Part shown: piece by piece, positions 57,343-64,000 of the stretch | Position numbering within the stretch: position 1 is the stretch's first letter | How the letters are laid out: each line of letters starts with the position of its first letter | Assembly: GCF_021601625.1 (NCBI RefSeq) | Contig: NZ_BQHR01000008.1 | Location: forward strand, 62,001 to 126,000 | Direction: 5' to 3' | DNA from: Pseudomonas paraglycinae | GTDB lineage: Bacteria; Pseudomonadota; Gammaproteobacteria; Pseudomonadales; Pseudomonadaceae | DNA length: 64,000 nt | The notes under the pieces: generated by a model | What the model was told of the DNA's origin: nothing | What the model saw: the letters and a program-made list of their open reading frames with translations, nothing else | Databases searched by the model: none | Program-made: the position numbers and the translations under genes

Positions 57343-58314
57343 TTATTGCTGCAGGTCGATCGGTGCGCTGGAGACCATCGGTGCCGAAGTATTCGGCGTG
57401 CCGATTTCGGTTGGCAGGCCATCTTCAGCCGCCACCACATCACGCACCACATCCCAGTCCATGCGCAGGTTGTTGGTGATGTCTTCACGCTTGAGCATCG
57501 CGTTGATCACGGCGGTGTGCTTGTCGACCACCGACGGGTTGCCCTTGTCGTCGATCGGCGTGTGCGCTTCCAGGTAGATCTTGCCGCCACTGCGACCGAA
57601 CTTGTACGCGTCGTTGAGAATCCGCACCGAAGTCCCCACCGGCACCATGCCGGCCATTTCCAGCACGTTGTTGTTGAACATGCGGAAGCAGCCGTGGCTG
57701 GTGCGCATGCCGATGCCGAACTTCTTGTTCGAACCGTGGATCAGGTAGCCCGGCGTGCCCAGGGTGAACTTGAACGGCCCCAGCGGGTTGTCAGGACCGG
57801 CCGGCACCACGTTCGGCAGCGGATCACCGTCGGCAGCGTGCTCGGCCTTGATCGAGGCAGGCGGCGTCCAGGTCGGATTCGGCGTCTTGGCGGTGATCGT
57901 GGTGTGCGCGATCGGCGAGCCCCAGCCTTCACGGCCGATACCCAGCGGGAAGGTGTACACCACGTTCCGGCCTTTCGGGTAGTAGTAGAGGCGGTATTCG
58001 GCCAGGTTGATCACGATGCCTTCGCGCGGGCCCGGTGGCAGGATGAAGCGGGTCGGCAGGACCACTTCGGTGCCGGCGCCCGGCAACCAGGCATCGACGC
58101 CCGGGTTGGCCGCGACCATTTCCGAATAGCCCAGATCGTAGGTGGTGCCCAGATCGGCAAAGGTGTCTTCGTACTTGGCCTTGATCACCTGCACCTGGCC
58201 GATGATGTCTTCACCGGGTGGTGGCAGGGGAAACTCCAGTGCAGCAACGGGACCGGCCACACACAGGGCGGCAAGAGACAGGCAGCGGGTGACGGCAGGA
58301 AAACGCGGCAACAT
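57343..58314 (-). CDS. L,D-transpeptidase (YkuD family, ErfK/YbiS type)
   Basis: The 323-residue precursor has a signal peptide (about 1-26), a LysM-like N-terminal part (GTTYDLGYSEMVAANPGVDAW), and a YkuD catalytic domain with HGSNKKFGIGMRTSHGCFRM (catalytic His and Cys). It forms 3-3 crosslinks or attaches Lpp-type lipoproteins to peptidoglycan. The latter is plausible as it converges on oprI, which has a C-terminal lysine. ATG 58314 with AAGGA is used; TTG 58341 is an alternative. Confidence 0.9.
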   Translation of the reverse strand: MLPRFPAVTRCLSLAALCVAGPVAALEFPLPPPGEDIIGQVQVIKAKYEDTFADLGTTYDLGYSEMVAANPGVDAWLPGAGTEVVLPTRFILPPGPREGIVINLAEYRLYYYPKGRNVVYTFPLGIGREGWGSPIAHTTITAKTPNPTWTPPASIKAEHAADGDPLPNVVPAGPDNPLGPFKFTLGTPGYLIHGSNKKFGIGMRTSHGCFRMFNNNVLEMAGMVPVGTSVRILNDAYKFGRSGGKIYLEAHTPIDDKGNPSVVDKHTAVINAMLKREDITNNLRMDWDVVRDVVAAEDGLPTEIGTPNTSAPMVSSAPIDLQQ

Positions 58315-58464
58315 CCGGAGAATCCTTCGCAAGATCGACAAGGGTAATAAGAACGCGATTGTACACCGCGTCCAGAGAATTCGGGGAGATGCGCCGATGG
58401 GCTGGCAAACTCTTCATGATTGAAGCTGCCGCCCGCCCGGACTGCATTCGGAAGATGCCTGCGC

Positions 58465-58758
58465 TTAAAGCTCGAATCGCAACTCGGGCCAGATCGGCGA
58501 GGTGCCGCGCTTCTGCGATTCGAGGATCGCCCGGCACAGCGAACACAGGCGCTGATCCTGGAACACCCGGCGATCCACGCTCGACCAGCGCGGTTGCGCC
58601 GGCAGCAGACTGCCGCACAGGGTTCGGTCAGCCGAGCCACCGAGCTCCAGTTGACGGGTCACCAGATGCACTCGCACTTCCTGGCAGGCGAACAGATCCA
58701 GCTGTTCGTCAGGCTCGATCAGTTGGTAGGCGAACAGGGACCAGGCAGAACGCGGCAT
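58465..58758 (-). CDS. conserved hypothetical protein, 97 residues
   Basis: The protein has no signal peptide or membrane helix and includes a Cys-x-x-Cys (RLCSLCRAIL). It was not assigned to a family. The start MPRSAWSLFAYQLIEPDEQLDLF follows TTGGAG. It lies between the transpeptidase and tesA genes, same strand as both. Confidence 0.65.
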   Translation of the reverse strand: MPRSAWSLFAYQLIEPDEQLDLFACQEVRVHLVTRQLELGGSADRTLCGSLLPAQPRWSSVDRRVFQDQRLCSLCRAILESQKRGTSPIWPELRFEL

Positions 58759-58815
58759 CGGGGGCTCCAAATTAGGGGGCGCCACATTAGCCGAAAGCCT
58801 GCCGCTAGAAAAGCC

Positions 58816-59421
58816 TCATAACAGCGGTTTTAGCGTCGGCCAGACATTTTCCAGCAACTTGCCCTGAGCCCCGGCCGCCGGGTGCAGACCGTCGGCCTGC
58901 ATCAAGTCCGGATGCCCGCCCACACCGTCGAGGAAAAACGGCACCAGCGGGATTTTTTTCTCCTCGGCGAGCTTGCCGTAGACCTCGGCAAAGGCATCCG
59001 TGTAACGCTTGCCGTAGTTGGGTGGCAACTGCATGCCGAGCAACAACACCTTGGCACCGCTTTGGCGGGAGCTGTCGATCATCGAAGCAAGATTTTGTTG
59101 CAATTGCGTCGGCGGCATTCCGCGCAGGCCATCGTTGCCGCCCAATTCGAGGATCACCAGTTCCGGTTTGTGCTCTGCAAGCAGCGCCGGCAGCCGCGCC
59201 TGGCCTCCGGCACTGGTGTCGCCACTGATGGATGCATTGACCACTTTGTCGTCAAAACCTTCGGTCTTGAGCCGCTGTTCGAGCAACGACACCCACCCCA
59301 GCCGGGTATCCAGTCCGAAACCGGCGCTGATACTATCGCCAACGATCAGGACTGTACCCGCCGCTGCGTTCTGGGCCATGCACATCAAGGCCAGGCCAGC
59401 ACTCAAAAACCACACACGCAT
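58816..59421 (-). CDS. tesA: periplasmic GDSL thioesterase/lysophospholipase TesA
   Basis: The 201-residue precursor has a signal peptide (1-21), the GDS motif in LIVGDSISAGFG (nucleophile Ser), GND in ELGGNDGLRG and the catalytic pair DGLHP near the end. It is SGNH-hydrolase TesA/EstA-like. It is divergent from an ABC ATPase gene, with starts only 10 bases apart, as in E. coli tesA-ybbA. GGAG precedes its ATG, inside the opposite gene's first codons. Confidence 0.93.
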   Translation of the reverse strand: MRVWFLSAGLALMCMAQNAAAGTVLIVGDSISAGFGLDTRLGWVSLLEQRLKTEGFDDKVVNASISGDTSAGGQARLPALLAEHKPELVILELGGNDGLRGMPPTQLQQNLASMIDSSRQSGAKVLLLGMQLPPNYGKRYTDAFAEVYGKLAEEKKIPLVPFFLDGVGGHPDLMQADGLHPAAGAQGKLLENVWPTLKPLL

Positions 59422-59431
59422 CGGATTCTCC

Positions 59432-60115
59432 ATGGGCGCAAGCATTCTCACCGCGAAGAACCTTAGCAAAGTGGTTCCCAGCGCGGAAGGTGAACTGACC
59501 ATCCTGCACGAACTCAGCCTGGAACTGAACAAGGGCGACAGCCTGGCCATCGTCGGCGCGTCCGGTTCCGGCAAATCCACCCTGCTCGGTCTGCTTGCGG
59601 GCCTTGACCTGCCGAGCAGCGGCGAAGTAACGCTCGCCGGGCAAGGCCTGAGCAATCTCGACGAAGACCAGCGCGCGCGCATTCGCGCCGAACACGTAGG
59701 CTTCGTCTTTCAGTCGTTCCAGCTGCTGGACAGCCTCAACGCGCTGGAAAACGTCATGCTGCCGCTGGAGCTCGACGGCCGCAAAGACGCTCGAAGCCGC
59801 GCCACCGAATTGCTGCAACGGGTCGGCCTTGGCCAGCGCCTGACTCACTCGCCACGCCAGCTCTCCGGTGGTGAGCAGCAGCGCGTCGCGATTGCCCGGG
59901 CGTTCGCCGCCGAGCCGGACGTGCTGTTCGCCGACGAACCCACCGGCAACCTCGACAGCCACACCGGCGAGCGCATCAGCGACTTGCTGTTCGAATTGAA
60001 CAAGGAACGCGGCACCACCCTGGTGCTGGTGACCCACGACGAACGCCTGGCCCATCGTTGCCGGCGTCTGATCCGTCTTGAAGCCGGCCTGTTGGTCGCC
60101 CCTCTGGAGCCTTGA
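59432..60115 (+). CDS. ABC transporter ATP-binding protein (YbbA type)
   Basis: The 227-residue ATPase has Walker A (GASGSGKST), the signature LSGGEQQRVAIARAF, Walker B (VLFADEPTGNLDS) and the H-loop THD. It pairs with the FtsX-like permease that follows, which overlaps it by one base (TGATG). The LolD/YbbA/MacB family usually acts by mechanotransmission. Its role beside tesA is not known. Confidence 0.93.
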   Translation: MGASILTAKNLSKVVPSAEGELTILHELSLELNKGDSLAIVGASGSGKSTLLGLLAGLDLPSSGEVTLAGQGLSNLDEDQRARIRAEHVGFVFQSFQLLDSLNALENVMLPLELDGRKDARSRATELLQRVGLGQRLTHSPRQLSGGEQQRVAIARAFAAEPDVLFADEPTGNLDSHTGERISDLLFELNKERGTTLVLVTHDERLAHRCRRLIRLEAGLLVAPLEP

Positions 60116-62619
60116 TGGCACGTCTGCCGCTGTTGCGTCTGTTCAGTCTCGCCCTGCGCCAACTGATGCGCGATGCCCGCGCCGGTGAACTGCGGGTACT
60201 GTTTTTCGCCTTGGTCGTGGCAGTCGCGGCGAGTACCGCGATCGGCTATTTCGGTGCCCGCCTCAACGGCGCGATGATGCTGCGCGCCACCGAGTTTTTA
60301 GGCGCCGACCTGTCGCTCGAAGGCAGTTCGCCGGCCCGGCTGGAACAGATCCGGAGCGGCACCGAGCTGCGTCTGGATCATGCGCAGGTGGTGGAGTTTT
60401 CCAGCGTCATCGCCACGGACAACGGCATTCAGCTCTCCAGCATCAAAGCGGTCGACCGCGCCTATCCGCTGCGCGGCGAGCTGAAAAGCGCTCTCGCCCC
60501 TTACGCGACAGAAGAAACGGGAGGCGAGCCGCAGCCCGGTGAAGCCTGGGTCGAAGCGCGCCTGCTGACGGCGCTGGACCTGAAGATCGGCGACAGCATC
60601 GACGTCGGCATGAAGACGTTGAAACTGACGCGAGTGCTGACCTACGAACCGGATCGCGCCGGCAACTTCTACAGCCTGACGCCACGGGTGCTGATCAACC
60701 TCGACGACCTCGCCGCGACCGGCGTGGTGCAACCCGGCAGCCGGGTGAGTTACCGAGAACTGTGGCGCGGAGAGCCGCAGGCGCTGGAAACCTATCGCCA
60801 GCTAATCAAACCGGGACTCGCGGCCAACCAGCGGATTCAGGATGCCCGCGATGGCAACCGGCAGATCGGCGGTGCACTGGGCAAGGCCGAACGCTATCTG
60901 AACATGGCCAGTCTGGTTGCCGTGCTTCTGGCCGGTGTCGCGGTGGCGCTATCGGCGAACCGCTTCGCCAGCCGGCGTTTCGATGCCAGCGCCCTGCTGC
61001 GTTGCCTGGGCTTGTCGCGCCGGGAAACCTTGGTGCTGTTCAGTCTGCAACTGACGGTGCTCGGCCTGCTCGCCAGCCTCAGCGGCGCCCTGCTCGGCTG
61101 GCTCGCGCAATTGGGATTGTTCGCGCTGCTGCATGATCTGCTACCGACCGACGTACCGCCGGGTGCCTTGTTGCCGGCACTGGCCGGAATCGGCACCGGG
61201 CTGGTGGCGCTGGCCGGTTTCGCCCTGCCACCGCTCGCCGCGCTGGGCCGCGTGCCGCCGCTGCGGGTATTGCGTCGGGACATGCTGCCGATTCCATCGA
61301 GCACCTGGATGGTCTATGGCGCGGCACTCGGCGCGCTCGGGTTGATCATGTGGCGCCTGAGTCTGGACCTGCTGCTGACGTTCGCCCTGCTCGGCGGCGG
61401 TGTGGTCGCCGCGCTGGTGCTCGGCGGCTTGCTGCTGTTGCTGCTGCAAAGCCTGCGTCGCCTGCTTGCGCGCGCGTCCTTGCCGTGGCGTCTCGGGCTG
61501 GGTCAGTTGTTGCGCCATCCTTTGGCGGCGGCTGGCCAGTCATTGGCCTTCGGGCTGATTCTGCTGTCCATGGCGTTGATTGCACTGCTGCGCGGTGAAC
61601 TGCTCGACACCTGGCAAAACCAGTTGCCGAAGAACGCACCCAACTATTTCGCCCTGAACATCCTGCCGGCCGACAAACAGGCCTTCACCGATCACCTGAT
61701 CAATGTCTCGGCCCAGGCCGCGCCGTTGTATCCGGTGGTACCGGGACGGCTGATCAGCATCAATGGCGAAGCGGTGCAGCAGATCGTCAGCAAGGATTCG
61801 GCCGGCGACCGCGCGATCCAGCGCGACCTGAGCCTGACCTGGGCGGCGGATCTGCCGGCGGGCAACAAGATCACCGCCGGTTCGTGGTGGACCGGGCAAC
61901 CTTCGGATGACGTTCCGGGCGTTTCGGTGGAAGGCAAGGTGGCCGAGAGTCTCAAGCTCAAACTCGGCGATCACATGGTGTTCAGCGTCGGCGGGGTCAA
62001 TCGCGAAGCGAAGGTCACCAGTTTGCGGGAGATCAACTGGGACAACTTCCAGCCGAACTTCTTCATGATCTTCCAGCCCGGCACCCTGAAGGATCTGCCG
62101 GCGACCTACCTGACAAGCTTCTATCTGGCACCCGGTCACGATCAGCAGATTGTCGAGCTGTCCCGAGCATTCCCGGCAGTGACCATCCTGCAGGTCGAAG
62201 CCTTGCTCGAACAGCTGCGCAGCATCCTTGCCCAGGTCACCCTGGCGGTGGAGTATGTGTTGTTGTTTGTGTTGGCGGCGGGGATGGCGGTGCTGTTTTC
62301 CGGTTTGCAGGCAACCCTGGATGAGCGCATTCGCCAGGGTGCGCTGTTGCGTGCGCTGGGGGCCGAGCGGCAGTTGCTGATCAAGGCGCGACGGATCGAG
62401 TTCGGCTTGCTCGGCGCGGTCAGCGGATTGTTCGCGGCGATCGGTTCGGAAGTGGTGAGTCTGGTGCTGTATCGCTTTGCCTTCGACCTGCCATGGCATC
62501 CCCATCCGTGGTTGCTGCTGTTGCCGTTGATCGGCGCGGCGCTGATCGGTGGCGCCGGGGTGTTCGGCACGCGGCGTGCGCTGAACGCCAGCCCGCTGAC
62601 AGTGTTACGCGAGGGTTGA
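60115..62619 (+). CDS. FtsX-like ABC permease (YbbP type)
   Basis: The 834-residue protein has about ten membrane helices and two FtsX domains; large extracytoplasmic loops lie at about 45-250 and 500-680. It belongs to the YbbP family of putative ABC exporters with the preceding ATPase. Substrate is not known; the neighbour tesA (a lysophospholipase) hints at a lipid-related role. TTG/ATG at 60112-60115; ATG chosen. Confidence 0.9.
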   Translation: MARLPLLRLFSLALRQLMRDARAGELRVLFFALVVAVAASTAIGYFGARLNGAMMLRATEFLGADLSLEGSSPARLEQIRSGTELRLDHAQVVEFSSVIATDNGIQLSSIKAVDRAYPLRGELKSALAPYATEETGGEPQPGEAWVEARLLTALDLKIGDSIDVGMKTLKLTRVLTYEPDRAGNFYSLTPRVLINLDDLAATGVVQPGSRVSYRELWRGEPQALETYRQLIKPGLAANQRIQDARDGNRQIGGALGKAERYLNMASLVAVLLAGVAVALSANRFASRRFDASALLRCLGLSRRETLVLFSLQLTVLGLLASLSGALLGWLAQLGLFALLHDLLPTDVPPGALLPALAGIGTGLVALAGFALPPLAALGRVPPLRVLRRDMLPIPSSTWMVYGAALGALGLIMWRLSLDLLLTFALLGGGVVAALVLGGLLLLLLQSLRRLLARASLPWRLGLGQLLRHPLAAAGQSLAFGLILLSMALIALLRGELLDTWQNQLPKNAPNYFALNILPADKQAFTDHLINVSAQAAPLYPVVPGRLISINGEAVQQIVSKDSAGDRAIQRDLSLTWAADLPAGNKITAGSWWTGQPSDDVPGVSVEGKVAESLKLKLGDHMVFSVGGVNREAKVTSLREINWDNFQPNFFMIFQPGTLKDLPATYLTSFYLAPGHDQQIVELSRAFPAVTILQVEALLEQLRSILAQVTLAVEYVLLFVLAAGMAVLFSGLQATLDERIRQGALLRALGAERQLLIKARRIEFGLLGAVSGLFAAIGSEVVSLVLYRFAFDLPWHPHPWLLLLPLIGAALIGGAGVFGTRRALNASPLTVLREG

Positions 62620-62653
62620 TAGACTCCAGCCGTCTTAATCACAAGAAGTTGCC

Positions 62654-63151
62654 ATGAGCCGTTATCGCCCTCCCCGCACCGCCGGCACCGCGCTGATCAC
62701 CCCCGAAGGTGAAGCGCGGATGCGCGCCGAATTCCATGAGCTTTGGCACGTGCGCCGCCCGCAGGTGACGCAATCGGTCAGCGAAGCGGCGGCTCAGGGT
62801 GATCGTTCGGAAAATGCCGAGTACACCTACGGCAAGAAAATGCTGCGCGAGATCGACAGCCGCGTGCGTTTTCTCACCAAACGCCTTGAGGCGTTGAAAG
62901 TGGTCAGCGAAAAACCGAGTGATCCGAACAAGGTCTACTTCGGCGCCTGGGTGACCATCGAAGACGAGGACGGCAAACAATCGCGCTATCGCATCGTCGG
63001 CCCGGACGAACTGGACCTGAAACTCGGCCTGATCAGCATCGACTCACCGCTGGCCCGCGCCCTGATCGGCAAGGCGCTGGATGCTGAAGTGCGGGTACAG
63101 ACGCCGACCGGCGAACAATTCGTCTACATCGTGGCGATCGAATATCCCTGA
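62654..63151 (+). CDS. greB: transcription elongation factor GreB
   Basis: The 165-residue protein has the N-terminal coiled-coil with [19 protein letters not shown] (acidic tip) and the C-terminal FKBP-like domain with [21 protein letters not shown]. It stimulates RNA polymerase to cleave backtracked RNA. A Gre-like paralogue is at 49880. Confidence 0.95.
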   Translation: MSRYRPPRTAGTALITPEGEARMRAEFHELWHVRRPQVTQSVSEAAAQGDRSENAEYTYGKKMLREIDSRVRFLTKRLEALKVVSEKPSDPNKVYFGAWVTIEDEDGKQSRYRIVGPDELDLKLGLISIDSPLARALIGKALDAEVRVQTPTGEQFVYIVAIEYP

Positions 63152-63154
63152 CGC

Positions 63155-63463
63155 TCAGCGCCGGGTGATCAGGCCCTGGCGTGCGACGCGGGTCAGTTGG
63201 CGAATCATTTCCGGCGCCTCTTCATGGCTCGGGGCCTGAATGACGGCCAAATCGAAACTGTCATCGGCAAAACGCGCCAGCGACTCACCGTCTTCAACGA
63301 ACTGGATCAGGAAGGCGGCAGGACCACCGCTGCGGCGTGGCCAGCCATCGAGATAACGCAACAGCGTTGGCTGATGTTTGCCGCCAAGCAGGATTTTCGG
63401 ATTGCGCTGGGTGATGTGTGCCGTGATCGGCGCGGGACGTGCTGGAGGGCGTAGTGCATTCAT
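63155..63463 (-). CDS. conserved hypothetical protein, 102 residues
   Basis: The protein has a proline/arginine-rich start and a C-terminal part (VEDGESLARFADDSFDLAVIQAPSHEEAPEMIRQLTRVARQGLITRR) that resembles the end of a Rossmann methyltransferase domain, without a full SAM site. Function is unknown. The stop is 3 bases past the greB stop (convergent). Confidence 0.6.
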   Translation of the reverse strand: MNALRPPARPAPITAHITQRNPKILLGGKHQPTLLRYLDGWPRRSGGPAAFLIQFVEDGESLARFADDSFDLAVIQAPSHEEAPEMIRQLTRVARQGLITRR

Positions 63464-63668
63464 CGTGTCGTGTCTCTGCCTCAAAAGTCTGCATGGCAGG
63501 TGAGAGGCAACACCGAACCAGCGCTTTAGCGGTATTTCGAAGCCCTGTTCCGGCTTCTGACGGCAACTGAAGAATAGTCACCTGGCGCCCCGCAAGTAGC
63601 TGTTTAAATCGGCGCATGAGCGGCATCCTAGAGAACGTGACCGGCCAGTGTCAAGAATCAGCCGCAAC

Positions 63669-63697
63669 AAAAAAGGCCCGCACAATGCGGGCCTTTT
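63669..63697 (-). terminator. terminator of the DoxX gene
   Basis: A 12-bp stem (aaaaggcccgca / tgcgggcctttt) with a 3-base loop, T-run on the minus strand. It is nearly identical to the htpX/tpm terminator. Confidence 0.85.
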
Positions 63698-63713
63698 GCT
63701 TGAGACAGAGCCT

Positions 63714-64000
63714 TCAACCGGCGATGGCGCGATCCACCGAGAGCTTGCCGGCGCCTTCGATCAGCACCGCGAGGCTACCGCCGAGCAGGGCCAGAGCGAA
63801 CTCGTAACCGTTGTTGGCCATGAACAGACCGTTGCTGATGTGCACGGTGAAGATCGCCACCAGCGACAGGAAGGTCAGGCCCAGTGCCGCCGGGCGAACC
63901 AGCAGGCCGATGATCAGCGCCAGACCGGCGAAGAACTCGGTACCGCCGGCCAAGGTGGCCATCAGGTAACCCGGGGTCAGGCCGATGCTTTCCATGTATT
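63714..64000 (-). CDS. DoxX-family membrane protein, 5' end outside the window
   Basis: The visible 95 or so residues have three membrane helices and the DoxX pattern GYLMATLAGGTEFFAGLALIIGLLVRPAALGLTFLSLVAI. The start codon and the first helix are outside the window; ATG 63995 is internal. DoxX proteins are linked to redox stress and respiration in other bacteria. Confidence 0.85.
   Translation of the reverse strand, partial: YMESIGLTPGYLMATLAGGTEFFAGLALIIGLLVRPAALGLTFLSLVAIFTVHISNGLFMANNGYEFALALLGGSLAVLIEGAGKLSVDRAIAG

Overview
The window is a high-GC gammaproteobacterial chromosome segment that reads as Pseudomonas, most like the P. fluorescens group. The call rests on recognisable Pseudomonas proteins (OprI, SagS-, OspR- and RocS/RocA-type regulators, an EF-P with Arg32 plus its rhamnosyltransferase EarP, CysB, EstA/TesA) and on gene blocks that, from memory, match P. 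aeruginosa PA3023-PA3045, PA2824-PA2858 and PA1750-PA1755. No tRNA, rRNA, IS element, prophage or CRISPR array was seen. It is mostly core genome.

Region 1-11.5 kb: the end of an exonuclease gene, ppnP, a MOSC protein, cheV, a possible histidine-less HPt-like protein, a NarX/NarL-type two-component pair, a YegS-type lipid kinase, the molybdenum cofactor genes moeA-moaB divergent from mobA, a small lipoprotein, an RluA-family pseudouridine synthase, a small conserved protein and a glutaredoxin-like protein. Region 11.5-26 kb: a Kef-type antiporter convergent with an ammonium transporter, a trio of small envelope proteins (DUF883, holin-3-6 type and an unknown), an EAL phosphodiesterase, dgt, the BvgA/BvgS-like pair rocA-rocS and a large dCache-HAMP-GAF-HD-GYP protein.

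Region 26-38 kb: a redox-repair neighbourhood (msrC-like GAF protein, gpx-ospR, msrB) around the hybrid kinase sagS, then alaA, htpX, tpm, a DOPA-dioxygenase-like gene and a DEAD-box helicase with a probable long leader. Region 38-47.5 kb: enoyl-CoA hydratase, spermidine-synthase-like protein, class II DAHP synthase, an AlkX/YcaQ-type glycosylase, a DUF1127 protein, two LysR regulators, a TSUP transporter, ohrR-ohr and a secreted alpha/beta hydrolase. Region 47.5-56.3 kb: efp and earP, a small membrane protein, a Gre-like factor, cysB, a universal stress protein, a 5'-nucleotidase, a ketopantoate-reductase-like gene, a thioredoxin-like gene, a PilZ protein, a class I DAHP synthase and a GNAT-like protein. 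Region 56.3-64 kb: a structured AT-rich upstream region and oprI, a convergent L,D-transpeptidase, tesA divergent from an ABC transporter (ybbA/ybbP type), greB, and a DoxX gene cut by the window edge.

Three themes stand out. One is cyclic-di-GMP and surface signalling (EAL, HD-GYP, PilZ, RocSA, SagS). The second is peroxide and methionine-sulfoxide repair, with two OhrR-family regulators next to strong candidate operators. The third is envelope assembly (OprI beside an L,D-transpeptidase). The most interesting non-coding signals are a 24-bp near-perfect palindrome before gpx-ospR, a nested palindrome before ohr, a BvgA-like inverted repeat before rocA, and a terminator-like hairpin just upstream of msrB.
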